Assembly (NCBI RefSeq): GCF_000336875.1
Contig: NZ_AOJK01000025.1
Coordinates: forward strand, 34,346 to 74,848
Source: Halorubrum californiense DSM 19288
GTDB taxonomy: Archaea; Halobacteriota; Halobacteria; Halobacteriales; Haloferacaceae
Length of the DNA: 40,503 nt
Reading direction: 5' to 3'
Of this stretch, positions 1 to 7,948 are shown in pieces (position 1 is the first letter of the stretch; every line of letters starts with the position of its first letter). The notes below the pieces were generated by a model that was given only the letters and a program-made list of their open reading frames with translations, did not search any database and was not told the origin of the DNA. Both the position numbers and the translations under genes were made by a program.

Positions 1-234
1 CGGCTTGCTGCGCGCCTCGCTCGGTCGCTCGCGTTGCTCGCTCCTTCGCTGCGGTGCTTGCTACGCCGTGCTTCGCCCTCGCGGCTGCCGTTTGAGTCCC
101 GCCCCCACGGCACCGCCCAGCACCTCACGCCTCCCCAGCCTCGTCGGCGGTCCTCCGCTTTGCTCCGGACCGCCGACTCCCTCGCGCGTGCGGTTCGCGC
201 CGCGAGGCGGCGCTCGCCGGCACGCGCCACCGCA
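1..234 (+). repeat. Intergenic structured repeat, copy 1 (cut by window edge)
   Basis: First of five related GC-rich elements in the window. The left arm of stem 1 lies beyond the edge; the right arm ends near GCGGCTGCCGTTTGAG. Hairpin 2 is perfect: 143-153 (GTCGGCGGTCC) pairs with 167-177 (GGACCGCCGAC). Hairpin 3 pairs 184-191 (GCGCGTGC) with 220-227 (GCACGCGC). The copy ends about 57 bases past the trpS stop, so it sits downstream of that gene. Frames open through it are side effects of GC richness. Confidence 0.85.
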
Positions 235-290
235 CCACCTGTGTATAAACGGTGTGCGAGAATCGGCCTACGACCCGACCTCGAAACGCC

Positions 291-1955
291 TCAGTGTTCG
301 CCGCCGGTGCCGCGCCGGTCGGAGTCGAGGTCGATGTCGAGGTCGTCGAGCAGTTCCTCGGCCTCCTCGCGCTTCTCCTGGTGGTCTTCGAGGAACTCTC
401 GCATCAGCTCGGCGGCCTGCTCCTTACAGCCGCCACAGAGGCGCTCGCCGTTGACGCACTCGGCGTACACCTCCTTGGTCAGCTCGTCGTCGTCGCCCGC
501 GAGCAGGTAGGCGTACAGCTCGTAGACGGGGCACTCGTCGGCCTCGCCGCCGAGTTCGCGCTGCTCGTCGGCGGTGTCGCGGCCGCCGGTGGTCGCCGCC
601 TTCACCTTGTCGTAGCCGTCCTCGGGGTCGTCCAGCAGCGAGATGTGGCTCGCCGGGATAGACGAGGACATCTTCCCGCCGGTGAGCCCGGTCATGAACC
701 GGTGGTAGATCGAGGATGGCTGGCGGAAGCCGAACCCGTCGTGGTCGATCTCGACCTCCCGGGCGACGGACTCGGCCTCGTCGCGGGTGAGGTCGAAGGC
801 GTCGACGTGCCCCTCGAAGACGCGCTTTTCGCCCTCCACGGCCTCGATCAGCGCCTCGAACGCCTCGTCGGTCGCGTTGCGGTCGAAGAAGCGCACGCGG
901 GGGCGGAGCGGCTCCTTCCCGCCGGCGCGGAGCTTGTCGAGCGCGGTCGACTTCGCAGCCGCGAGGTCGACGCTCTTGCGGTCGCTCTCCGGCGGCTCGT
1001 AGTCCGCGAGCCACTCGGCGGCGTCCTCGCAGCGCACGTCCGAATCCGCCTCCTCACCCTCGCCGGTCGCGAGCGCGTCGTACGCGGCCCGGACGAGCTG
1101 TCGCTCCTCGTCGTCCAGCTCGAAGGAGGCGAACGCCTCGGTCACCTTGAAGTAGCGCACGCGGGTCGCCAGGTCGCGGGTGAGCCGGACGTGGGGGTCT
1201 TGGTCTGGGCCGACCGGGATGACGGTGGGCTTCGGCTCGTCGACGAGCTGCGGGTAGAGGATGTCCGCGGTCTGGGTGATGACGCTCTGCATGTGCGAGA
1301 TGTTCGTCTCGCCGTCGAAGCCGTAGATCGCCTCGAACTCCGAGAAGTTCGCCTTCGAACCGAGCTCGAAGCCGAGGTCTTGGACCGCGCGGTTGTCGGA
1401 CTGGCGGTACAGCTCCCCGTCCTCGGCGTCGAAGCCGAGCGCGAGCAGCGAGAGGAGGTAGTTGCGGGCGTGCTCGTCGATCTCGTCCCACGACATGCCG
1501 CGCGCGGAGTGCGCTTCGAGGTCGGCGATGAGCCCGAACGCGTCGCCGCCCATCTCCTGATGCCAGATGATCTCGTCAAACACGAGCTTGTGACCGATGT
1601 GGGGGTCGCCCGTGGGCATGAACCCGGAGAGCGCCGCGAACGGCTCGTCGTTCGCCATCGCCTCCGCGACCGCGTCGTACTCGCGGTGGCCGAAGATGAC
1701 GCCGCGGCGCATCAGGTAGTGCGGGTCCGGCACGTCGTCGTCGACCTCGTCGAACGCCTCGATGCCGAACTCGGCGAAGAGGTCCGCGTAGTCCCCGACC
1801 GACGCCGACCCCCACGGGTCGAGCGCGACGTCCTCGGTCGGCTCGTCCGCGTCGGTCCCGCCGTCGGTCCGGGGGGGCGTCGACGGCCCGCGGGCGTCGC
1901 CGGACTCGCGCCCGTCGCCGCCCGGCGTCGCCCCCTCGGGGGTGTCCTCGTCCAT
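291..1955 (-). CDS. trpS: Tryptophanyl-tRNA synthetase
   Basis: Charges tRNA-Trp with tryptophan in the cytoplasm. It is a class I synthetase with the HIGH motif as PHIGH near residues 118-122 and the KMSKS motif as KMSSS at 428-432. The ATG at 1955 (554 aa) is chosen over a TTG 21 bases upstream because GGAGAGGTGGT precedes it directly. The N-terminal 50 residues are low-complexity and acidic. Roughly residues 285-405, between the two signature motifs, form a charged segment that makes the protein longer than the usual 370-430 aa of archaeal TrpRS. The C-terminus carries a CxxC-type CGGC motif. The gene stands alone; its 3' end faces repeat copy 1. Confidence 0.95.
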   Translation of the reverse strand: MDEDTPEGATPGGDGRESGDARGPSTPPRTDGGTDADEPTEDVALDPWGSASVGDYADLFAEFGIEAFDEVDDDVPDPHYLMRRGVIFGHREYDAVAEAMANDEPFAALSGFMPTGDPHIGHKLVFDEIIWHQEMGGDAFGLIADLEAHSARGMSWDEIDEHARNYLLSLLALGFDAEDGELYRQSDNRAVQDLGFELGSKANFSEFEAIYGFDGETNISHMQSVITQTADILYPQLVDEPKPTVIPVGPDQDPHVRLTRDLATRVRYFKVTEAFASFELDDEERQLVRAAYDALATGEGEEADSDVRCEDAAEWLADYEPPESDRKSVDLAAAKSTALDKLRAGGKEPLRPRVRFFDRNATDEAFEALIEAVEGEKRVFEGHVDAFDLTRDEAESVAREVEIDHDGFGFRQPSSIYHRFMTGLTGGKMSSSIPASHISLLDDPEDGYDKVKAATTGGRDTADEQRELGGEADECPVYELYAYLLAGDDDELTKEVYAECVNGERLCGGCKEQAAELMREFLEDHQEKREEAEELLDDLDIDLDSDRRGTGGEH

Positions 1956-2058
1956 ACCACCTCTCCCGTCGGTCAACGCAAAAACCGTTCGCTTGCGCGG
2001 GAGCGGTTGGCACGGCGCGACGCCATCCGAACTCGCCGACCCCGTCCGAACCCGCGGG

Positions 2059-2868
2059 TCAGCGCCGCCCCGTCTGTGCCACCAGCCGCGTCGCGGTCGC
2101 CTTCCACCGGATCGAGACCGGGTCTCCGGGAGCGAGACCGAGCCGATCGACGCTCTCGGCGGTGATCAGCGCGGCAACGTCGACGGCACCCACGTCGCTC
2201 GTCTCCTTTCCGTCGGCCGGTTCGACCTCGATCCGGACCGTCGACACGGTCTCGCCGGAGTCGATCTCGGAGACTCGCCCGTCGAGGCGATTCCGGGCGC
2301 TCGTCGCGTCGGGGTCGACCGCGTTGGCCGCGTCGTTGACGGTGACGGCGTCCGCGCCGATCCGGACCTGGACCGCGTCGCCGACGGCGACCGCAGCGCC
2401 GTCACCGCCGTCGCCGCCGTCGTTCCCCTCGCCGCCGGCTCCGCCGTGGAGCCCGGAGAGCTCCCCGACCGGAGTGTCGACGACTGCGATCTCGCCGTCG
2501 ATCGCCTCGACCGTCCCGCGGAGGACCGTCTCGGGCACCGACGCCGTCGCCGCGAGGACGGCCTGGAGCCGGTCGTAGCGGTCGAGGAGGTCCCGAGCCG
2601 ACGGCGCGAGCCGGCTCCCGCCGCCGCCCTCGCCGCCGCGACGGCGCTCGACGAGCGTGCCGTAGGCCTCCTCCAGCGTCTCGATCCGGGTGAGGGCGCG
2701 GGCACGGGACCGCCCGAGGGCCTCGGCCGCGCCCGCGACCGACCCCGCCGCGTCGACCGCGCGCAACAGGGCCGCGTCGCGGCCGTCGAACTCGACGCCG
2801 CCCTCGATCAGCGCGGCGCGCCCGCGGCCCGCGGCCGGGTCCGCCCCGGAGCCGGTCGAGTCTCTCAT
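2059..2868 (-). CDS. ModE-like molybdate/tungstate-responsive regulator (HTH + TOBE)
   Basis: Likely a DNA-binding sensor of molybdate or tungstate. The N-terminal 85 residues resemble the LysR/ModE winged helix (AVDAAGSVAGAAEALGRSRA, then a segment ending LEEAYGTLVERR). Two TOBE/Mop-like ligand-binding segments follow, one starting near VLRGTVEAIDGEIAVV and one near NRLDGRVSEIDSGE, separated by a Gly-rich linker. The ATG at 2868 gives 269 aa; a longer reading to 2940 would run into the divergent tupA promoter. It is divergent from tupABC and very probably regulates it through the palindrome at 2963-2986. Whether the ligand is tungstate or molybdate is not visible. Confidence 0.85.
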   Translation of the reverse strand: MRDSTGSGADPAAGRGRAALIEGGVEFDGRDAALLRAVDAAGSVAGAAEALGRSRARALTRIETLEEAYGTLVERRRGGEGGGGSRLAPSARDLLDRYDRLQAVLAATASVPETVLRGTVEAIDGEIAVVDTPVGELSGLHGGAGGEGNDGGDGGDGAAVAVGDAVQVRIGADAVTVNDAANAVDPDATSARNRLDGRVSEIDSGETVSTVRIEVEPADGKETSDVGAVDVAALITAESVDRLGLAPGDPVSIRWKATATRLVAQTGRR

Positions 2869-2941
2869 GCCCGGAGGATGCGGGCGGGCCGTGATGGCGT
2901 TTTCGACCGGCCGTTGCCCGTCGCTTGCCGCGGCACACAAC

Positions 2942-2947
2942 TTATAT
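2942..2947 (+). promoter_or_regulatory. TATA box of tupA
   Basis: TTATAT is centred about 28 bases before the tupA ATG at 2973. This is the spacing of a leaderless haloarchaeal promoter, so transcription would start at or next to the start codon. Confidence 0.65.
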
Positions 2948-2962
2948 GCCGTGTCGACCCAC

Positions 2963-2986
2963 CGTTGTATCTATGCCGATACAACG
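2963..2986. promoter_or_regulatory. ModE-box-like operator over the tupA start codon
   Basis: CGTTGTATC at 2963-2971 and GATACAACG at 2978-2986 form a perfect 9-bp inverted repeat with a 6-base spacer. The tupA ATG (2973-2975) lies in the spacer. Layout and sequence (CGTTGTAT-N8-ATACAACG) resemble the E. coli ModE operator of modA as I recall it (CGTTATAT-N8-ACATAACG). A protein bound here would cover the predicted transcription start, which implies repression. The binder is inferred to be the divergent ModE-like protein. Confidence 0.75.
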
Positions 2987-3962
2987 ACGCAAGTTCGTGG
3001 CCGCGGTCGGTGCCGGAGCGATCGTGAGTACGGCCGGCTGCTCGTCGACGAACGACGGCGGCGACGGCGGCGACGGAGGCGGTGGCGATGGGACCGGCGG
3101 TAACGGGACCGACGGCGGAAGCGCCGCCGAGTCCGTCGGCGTCGCCGGCGAGACGCTGACGCTCACGACGACGACGAGTACCTACGACACGGGCCTGCTC
3201 GACGAGATCCACTCGGACTTCGAGGAGATGTACGGCGTCACGGTCGACGCCGTCGCGCAGGGGACGGGCGCGGCGCTGGAGACCGCCCGCAACGGCGACT
3301 CGGACATCGTGATGGTCCACGCCCGCGGGCTCGAAGACGAGTTCATGCGCAACGGGTACGGGATCAACCGCCGCGACCTGATGTTCAACGACTTCGTGAT
3401 CGTCGGGCCGGAGAGCGACCCGGCCGGAATTCAGGGGATGGGCTCCGCCACCGAGGCGCTCACGGCCATCGCCGACGCGCAGGCGCAGTTCGTCTCCCGC
3501 GGCGACAACTCGGGGACCCACACGAAGGAGCTGAACCTCTGGGAGGCGGCGGGCACGGACCCCGGCGGCGACTGGTATCAGGAGACCGGTACCGGGATGG
3601 GCGAGGCGCTCAACATCGCCAACCAGCAGGGCGCGTACACGCTCTCCGACCGCGGAACCTTCATCTCGCAGCGCTCGGAGATCGACCTGACGATCCTCGT
3701 TCAGGGACCGATCGAGGGCGGGCCGGAGATCCTCGCGAACCCGTACGGCGTCATGGCGGTCAACCCCGGCGTCCACGAGAACGCCAACTACGACCTCGCG
3801 ATGGCGTACATCGGCTGGATCACCAGCCCGGGCGTCCAGAACGCCATCTCGGAGTATCAGGTGAACGGCGAGCAGCTGTTCTTCCCCGAGGCCGTCTCCG
3901 AGGACCCCGACTTCCAGCAGTACGTTCCGGAAGGCTGGAGTAGCGACGACTCGGACTCGTAA
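2973..3962 (+). CDS. tupA: Tungstate ABC transporter substrate-binding lipoprotein
   Basis: Captures tungstate (possibly molybdate) outside the membrane and delivers it to the TupB permease. The N-terminus has a Tat motif (RRKFVAAVG) and a lipobox ending STAGC, followed by a Gly/Asp-rich linker, as in haloarchaeal lipoproteins. The mature part opens with [13 protein letters not shown], the TTTS segment typical of TupA, and includes [16 protein letters not shown], a conserved anion-site region. The ATG at 2973 (329 aa) fits the TATA spacing; an upstream extension to 2925 would include the promoter. It leads the tupABC operon, with tupB starting 2 bases after its stop. Confidence 0.93.
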   Translation: MPIQRRKFVAAVGAGAIVSTAGCSSTNDGGDGGDGGGGDGTGGNGTDGGSAAESVGVAGETLTLTTTTSTYDTGLLDEIHSDFEEMYGVTVDAVAQGTGAALETARNGDSDIVMVHARGLEDEFMRNGYGINRRDLMFNDFVIVGPESDPAGIQGMGSATEALTAIADAQAQFVSRGDNSGTHTKELNLWEAAGTDPGGDWYQETGTGMGEALNIANQQGAYTLSDRGTFISQRSEIDLTILVQGPIEGGPEILANPYGVMAVNPGVHENANYDLAMAYIGWITSPGVQNAISEYQVNGEQLFFPEAVSEDPDFQQYVPEGWSSDDSDS

Positions 3963-3964
3963 GC

Positions 3965-4711
3965 GTGCCGATCGAACCGGTCGCACAGCTGGCTCCCGCC
4001 CTGCTCGACTCGGGCGCGGGCCCCGCGTCCCTCTTCGGAGCCTCGTTCAGGGAGGGGTACGTCGGGAGCATTATCGCGGTCTCGCTGTACGTGAGCCTCA
4101 CGGCCGTGGCGCTGAGTACCTTGGTCAGCGTGCCGGCCGCCGTCGCGATCGGCCTCACGGAGTTCCCCGGGAAGGGGTTCGTGAAGTCGGTCGTCAACAC
4201 CGGGATGGGGTTCCCGAGCGTGGTCGTCGGGCTGGTGGTGCTGTTCGCGGTCTCCAATCAGGGGCCGCTGGGGTCGCTGGAGCTCATCTTCACCCGCGAG
4301 GCGATGATCATGTCGCAGTTCGTCCTCGCGACGCCGCCGATCACGGCGATCAGCCTCGCGGCCGTGAGCGGCGTCGACGACGGGGTCCGCGACGCCGCCC
4401 GCGTCCTCGGCGGGACGCGCATCGACGTCGCGCTGGTGGTGATCAAGGAGGCCCGCTACGGGATCGCGACCGCGGTGTTGGCCGGGTTCGGCCGCGCGGT
4501 GAGCGAGGTCGGCTCCGTCCTCATCGTCGGCGGGAACATCACGAGCGCGGACGGCATCTCGAAGACCCGCACCCTGACCACCGCGATCCAGCTCGAAGCG
4601 CGGCAGGGCCGGTACGAGACCGCCATGATTCTGGGCGCCGTGCTGGTCGCGCTCGTGTTGACCGTCAACGCCGTCGTCGTCCGCTTCGGCGACCGGGGGG
4701 TGGCGGGCTGA
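3965..4711 (+). CDS. tupB: Tungstate ABC transporter permease
   Basis: Membrane channel subunit of the tungstate importer. The 248-aa protein has about five hydrophobic helices. The cytoplasmic EAA-like loop that contacts the ATPase reads [19 protein letters not shown]. It starts with GTG at 3965, two bases after the tupA stop, so the two are co-transcribed. The C-terminus is a hydrophobic helix followed by a short charged tail. The stop overlaps a downstream ATG as TGATG, the first link in an unusual chain of mini-cistrons leading to tupC. Confidence 0.92.
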   Translation: MPIEPVAQLAPALLDSGAGPASLFGASFREGYVGSIIAVSLYVSLTAVALSTLVSVPAAVAIGLTEFPGKGFVKSVVNTGMGFPSVVVGLVVLFAVSNQGPLGSLELIFTREAMIMSQFVLATPPITAISLAAVSGVDDGVRDAARVLGGTRIDVALVVIKEARYGIATAVLAGFGRAVSEVGSVLIVGGNITSADGISKTRTLTTAIQLEARQGRYETAMILGAVLVALVLTVNAVVVRFGDRGVAG

Positions 4712-4757
4712 TGCGCCGGGAGGTGACAGGATGACGCGCCGAGGGGTGACAGACTGA
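4711..4757 (+). other. Tandem coupled mini-cistrons between tupB and tupC
   Basis: Two tiny reading frames bridge tupB and tupC. The first is 4711-4734 (MRREVTG); the second is 4731-4757 (MTRRGVTD). Each start overlaps the preceding stop (TGATG, ATGA, TGATG). Each contains a Shine-Dalgarno-like block, GGAGGTGA in the first and GAGGGGTGA in the second, placed before the next ATG. The two units are near-copies, so this looks like a tandem duplication of one coupling junction. The peptides themselves are probably not functional. Confidence 0.6.
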
Positions 4758-5509
4758 TGCTCCGCGCGACGAACGTGTCGCGGTCGTACGGCGACGAGAC
4801 GGTGTTCCGCGACCTCACGGTCGACGTCGACGCGGGCGAGGTCGTCGCGGTCATCGGCCCCTCCGGCGTCGGCAAGACGACGCTGCTGCGGACGCTCGCG
4901 CTGTCGCTGGAGCCGGACGAGGGGACAGTGACGCTCGACGGGACCGACCCGTGGGCGGTCGACGAAGCGGCGCGGCTCGCGCTCCGCCGCCGGGTCGGCA
5001 TGGTGTTCCAAGAGGCGAGCCTCTTCGGCGGGTCGGTCGCCCGCAACGTCGAGTACGGGCTCCGGGTCCGCCGCTCGTGGAGCGAGCGGCTCGCCTCGCT
5101 CGTCCGACTCTCCGGCGCGGCGGACGCGGTCCACGAGTCGCTCGACGTCGTCGGACTGACCGACAAGACGGACCAGCCGGCCGACTCGCTCTCCGGCGGC
5201 GAGGCCCAGCGGGTGTCGTTCGCCCGCGCGCTGGCGTACGACCCCGACGCGCTGCTGCTCGACGAGCCCACCTCCGACCTCGACCCGCGCAACACCGCCG
5301 TCATCGAGGAGGCGATCGGCGAGGCGAAATCGAGGGGGATCGGGGTCGCGCTCGCGACCCACGACATGCATCAGGCCGAGCGGGTCGCGGACCGCGTCGC
5401 GGTGCTGCTCGACGACGGGATCACGGAGATCGGGCCGACCGAGGAGATCTTCGAGGACCCCGCCGACGAGCGCACCCGGAAGTTCATCTCGGGCGAACTG
5501 GTGTACTAA
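4757..5509 (+). CDS. tupC: Tungstate ABC transporter ATP-binding protein
   Basis: Energises tungstate import by ATP hydrolysis at the inner face of the membrane. Walker A is GPSGVGKTT at residues 34-42, the ABC signature is LSGGEAQ, Walker B is LLLDEPTSDLD, and the switch histidine is in ATHDM. The 250-aa length is normal for a stand-alone subunit. The ATG at 4757 overlaps the stop of the preceding mini-cistron. There is no C-terminal TOBE regulatory domain, unlike ModC, so metal sensing is left to the separate ModE-like protein. Confidence 0.93.
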   Translation: MLRATNVSRSYGDETVFRDLTVDVDAGEVVAVIGPSGVGKTTLLRTLALSLEPDEGTVTLDGTDPWAVDEAARLALRRRVGMVFQEASLFGGSVARNVEYGLRVRRSWSERLASLVRLSGAADAVHESLDVVGLTDKTDQPADSLSGGEAQRVSFARALAYDPDALLLDEPTSDLDPRNTAVIEEAIGEAKSRGIGVALATHDMHQAERVADRVAVLLDDGITEIGPTEEIFEDPADERTRKFISGELVY

Positions 5510-5587
5510 TATCGTGGAAGAGCGGGAAGCCGGTCGGATTCCGGCAGTCTGACGTGGCTGACCGACGGATCTGCGGAGAACGCCTCC

Positions 5588-5834
5588 AAAGCCCCAGTCG
5601 TGAGGACGACGCACGCTTGCTGCGCCCCTCGTCACTCACTCCGTTCGTTCCTGCGGTGCTTACGTCGCCTGCGCCGTCCTCAACTGCCCCTTTGGATCCC
5701 TCCCCGCACCGCTCCGCACAGCACCTCACACCTCCCCAGCCTCGTCGGCGGTCCTCCGCTTTGCTCCGGACCGCCGACTCCCTCACGCGTGCGACTCGCG
5801 GCCTTCGGCCGCTCGCCGGCACGCGCCACCGCAC
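5588..5834 (+). repeat. Intergenic structured repeat, copy 2
   Basis: It begins AAAGCCCCAGTCGTGAGGAC and ends ACGCGCCACCGCACC. Stem 1 joins the CAGTCGTGAGGACG region to CGTCCTCAACTG near 5680 with minor mismatches. Hairpin 2 is perfect (5744-5754 with 5768-5778). Hairpin 3 pairs 5786-5792 with 5819-5825 and encloses GCGGCC-TTC-GGCCGC. It fills the gap between the convergent 3' ends of tupC and the HIT gene. The 78 bases before it show nothing recognisable. Confidence 0.85.
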
Positions 5835-5841
5835 CGGTTGT

Positions 5842-6417
5842 TTACAAACAATCGACACCGCCGAATGAGACCTCGAAGTCGAGTTCGACCGCCTCGCCCG
5901 CCTCGGCGTCGCCCGGGTCGACGACGTGCTCGTCGGCCGCGAAGCCCGCGTGGAGGTGGTCGTAGGTGCGGTCTATGGCCTCCACGATCACCTTCGTGTC
6001 GCCGGTGACGGGCATGAAGTTCGTGTCGCCGTTCCAGCGCGGGACGACGTGGGTGTGGAGGTGATCGATCGACCCGCCCGCGGCGTCGCCGCCGAGGTTC
6101 TGCCCGGTGTTGACGCCGTCGGGGTCCATATCGCGTCGCAACGCCGCGAGCGTCGCCGCTTTCAGCTTCGCGTGGTCGAGGAGAGTCTCGTCGTCGAGGT
6201 CAGTCGGGTCCTCGACGTGTTCGTCGGGGATCACCATCGCGTGGCCGGGGTTGTACGGCGCGTTGTTCAGGAGGACGTAGTTACGCTCGCTGCGGGCGAC
6301 GACGCGCGCCTCGCGGGCGTCCTCGCGCTCGGGCAGGACGCAGAACGGGCAGCCGTCGATCGGGTCCGCGTCGCGTTCGACCCACTCGATCCGCCACGGC
6401 GCGAAGATCTGGTCCAT
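5842..6417 (-). CDS. HIT (histidine triad) family hydrolase/transferase
   Basis: A nucleotide-binding HIT protein that probably acts on phosphoramidate or dinucleoside-polyphosphate substrates; the exact substrate is not readable. The triad is HLHTH at residues 119-123. The N-terminal CPFC (23-26) resembles the zinc-binding pair of the longer HIT branch. The segment NNAPYNPGHAMVIP is typical of the family. The ATG at 6417 gives 191 aa and overlaps the stop of the upstream aminopeptidase gene as TGATG, so the two are translationally coupled. The stop lies 8 bases from the end of repeat copy 2. Confidence 0.92.
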   Translation of the reverse strand: MDQIFAPWRIEWVERDADPIDGCPFCVLPEREDAREARVVARSERNYVLLNNAPYNPGHAMVIPDEHVEDPTDLDDETLLDHAKLKAATLAALRRDMDPDGVNTGQNLGGDAAGGSIDHLHTHVVPRWNGDTNFMPVTGDTKVIVEAIDRTYDHLHAGFAADEHVVDPGDAEAGEAVELDFEVSFGGVDCL

Positions 6418-7325
6418 CAGTCGTCGAAGCCGTGGATACCCGCGGTCGTCACCTCGACGCCGTCCTCGGTGACCAGCAGGGTGTGTTCCGCCTGACTCAC
6501 GATGGCGTCGTCGTCCTCCGTCAGGACGGGGTACCCCTCGATCGCGTTCGCCTGCTTCAGCCGGCGAAGCGCCATCTCGGCGCGGTCCGTCTCCAGCCAC
6601 CGCGCCGCGAACGGGAGGTCGTCGAACGCCTCGATCTCTTCGAGCGCCTGCCGCGCCCGCCGGTCGCGCACGCTCGCGGAGCCCTGCTGTTCGAAGATCT
6701 CCTCGTCGGTCCCCTCGCCGACCTTCCCGCGGCCGTCGGTGGCGAACGGCTCGATGGCGACCGCCTGTCCCGGTTCGAGTTCGACCGAGCGGTCGACGCC
6801 GCGGTTCGGCACCGTGGGCCCGGTGTGGGCGTCGTAGCGCTGGACGCCGTGGCCGGAGAGGTTGAGGACCGGCGTGTAGCCGTACCCGCGGATCACGTCC
6901 TCGATCGCCCCCCCGACCACGCCGACCTCGACGCCCGGGCCGGCCTCGTCGAGCGCGGCTTCGAGCGCCATCTCGGCGGCCTCGACGAGTTCGGGGGTCC
7001 CGGTGTGGTCGACCGTCACCGCGGCGTCGGCGATGTAGCCGTCGACGTGGACGCCGACGTCGAGACACACCATCTCCTCGCCGAACTCGGTCTCGTCGTC
7101 TCGGCTTGGCGTCGCGTGCGACGCCTCGGGGTCGACGCTGATGTTGACCGGGAACGCGAGGCCGGCCCCCTGCTCGCGGACGAAGTCCTCCGTCCACTCG
7201 GCGACTTCGAGGTGGGTCCGGCCCGGCTCGACCATCTCGCGGGCCTCGTTCATCGCCTCGACCAGCACCGCGCCGGCCTCGCGGTAGCTCTCGACCGCGT
7301 CCTCGTCCAGAGGTCCGTGACTCAT
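6417..7325 (-). CDS. map: Methionine aminopeptidase, type II
   Basis: Removes the initiator methionine from new proteins using two metal ions. The predicted metal ligands appear with family spacing: Asp89 and Asp100 (in LDVGVHVDGYIAD), His159 (GHGVQ), Glu192 (IEPFAT) and the Glu of SQAEHT near the C-terminus. The ATG at 7325 (302 aa) is preferred over an upstream TTG at 7352, because the family normally begins close to this point. It is followed by the coupled HIT gene and preceded, 49 bases away on the same strand, by a 64-aa gene. Confidence 0.95.
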   Translation of the reverse strand: MSHGPLDEDAVESYREAGAVLVEAMNEAREMVEPGRTHLEVAEWTEDFVREQGAGLAFPVNISVDPEASHATPSRDDETEFGEEMVCLDVGVHVDGYIADAAVTVDHTGTPELVEAAEMALEAALDEAGPGVEVGVVGGAIEDVIRGYGYTPVLNLSGHGVQRYDAHTGPTVPNRGVDRSVELEPGQAVAIEPFATDGRGKVGEGTDEEIFEQQGSASVRDRRARQALEEIEAFDDLPFAARWLETDRAEMALRRLKQANAIEGYPVLTEDDDAIVSQAEHTLLVTEDGVEVTTAGIHGFDD

Positions 7326-7374
7326 GGCTCCGGCTTCGGCGAGGGCGCGCAAAGAGGTTGCGGAGGGCGGTCGA

Positions 7375-7569
7375 CTACGCCTCGTCCGTGATCTCGACGT
7401 ACCACGCGTCGCCGAACGGTTCGCCGTCTATCTCGCGGGCGTCCAAGCGCTCGTCCGCGTCGCCGAACGGGTCGCGGCTCGTGGGTCGGTCGCCGGGTCC
7501 CGCGGGAGTGTCCTTTCTCCCGGAGACGCGTGCGCGCCGCGGTCGTCGGTCGACGCTCCGCGCGAACAT
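7375..7569 (-). CDS. Small protein of unknown function (64 aa)
   Basis: I do not recognise this protein. Codon use in its second half is typical of the window (GAC, GGC, GCG, GAG), which argues for real coding. The N-terminus is Arg-rich; the C-terminal half is acidic and includes DPFGDADERLDAREIDGEPF and ends WYVEITDEA. The short phrase PFGDA occurs twice. The proposed ATG at 7569 lies in the palindrome 7562-7575, which also holds the start of the divergent CGCGG gene. It precedes map by 49 bases and could share its transcript. Confidence 0.55.
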   Translation of the reverse strand: MFARSVDRRPRRARVSGRKDTPAGPGDRPTSRDPFGDADERLDAREIDGEPFGDAWYVEITDEA

Positions 7570-7575
7570 GTTCGC
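7562..7575. promoter_or_regulatory. 14-bp palindrome containing two divergent start codons
   Basis: GCGAACATGTTCGC is its own reverse complement. The central CATG supplies the ATG at 7568 on the plus strand and at 7569 on the minus strand, so both proteins would begin MFAR. It may be an operator, or one of the two starts may be wrong. No TATA-like box is visible at the right distance on either side. Confidence 0.45.
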
Positions 7576-7924
7576 TCGAAGACGTAGGGGAACGGAGGGC
7601 GTCGGATCGGACACGTCGAGTACACCCTCGGACCACGATCACGACGCGGACCCGGTGACCGACCACGTCCACGAGAACTCGTGGTCCGCGAACCTCGAAG
7701 GCCCCGAACACGCAGACGACCGCGATCTGCTCGTCCGACAGGCGATCGAAGCGGTCGAGCACACGGCCGCGGGCAACCACGTCAACCTCGTCACCCACGG
7801 CGACAACGACCACCCGGAGACGTACCTCGTCGACGCGCTCGAATCGGAGCTCGGCGGCGACCTCGACTGGGAGTACGTCGAGCAGTGCGGCTGCGGGGGG
7901 CACGTCGTCCGCGTCCGCGTCTGA
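7568..7924 (+). CDS. CGCGG-family putative radical-SAM-modified RiPP precursor
   Basis: A small protein ending in a Cys/Gly motif, QCGCGGHVVRVRV. From memory this matches a haloarchaeal family named CGCGG and proposed to be modified by radical SAM enzymes; the assignment is by motif. The core is well conserved-looking (HVHENSWSANLEGPEHADDR, then NHVNLVTHGD), which is more than a leader peptide would need. The ATG at 7568 gives 118 aa, but its first 15 codons (AGA, CGT, AGG, GGA) are unlike haloarchaeal coding DNA. A GTG at 7655 would give 89 aa. No radical SAM enzyme is encoded in this window. Confidence 0.65.
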   Translation: MFARRRRGTEGVGSDTSSTPSDHDHDADPVTDHVHENSWSANLEGPEHADDRDLLVRQAIEAVEHTAAGNHVNLVTHGDNDHPETYLVDALESELGGDLDWEYVEQCGCGGHVVRVRV

Positions 7925-7948
7925 GCCGACACCGGAAGGTCGGCGGAT

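Noticed and set aside
252..2165. Long plus-strand open frame (637 aa) opposite trpS and the ModE-like gene
   Set aside because: Shadow frame in GC-rich DNA; composition is Val/Arg/Glu-rich with no family features, while the minus strand has clear genes.
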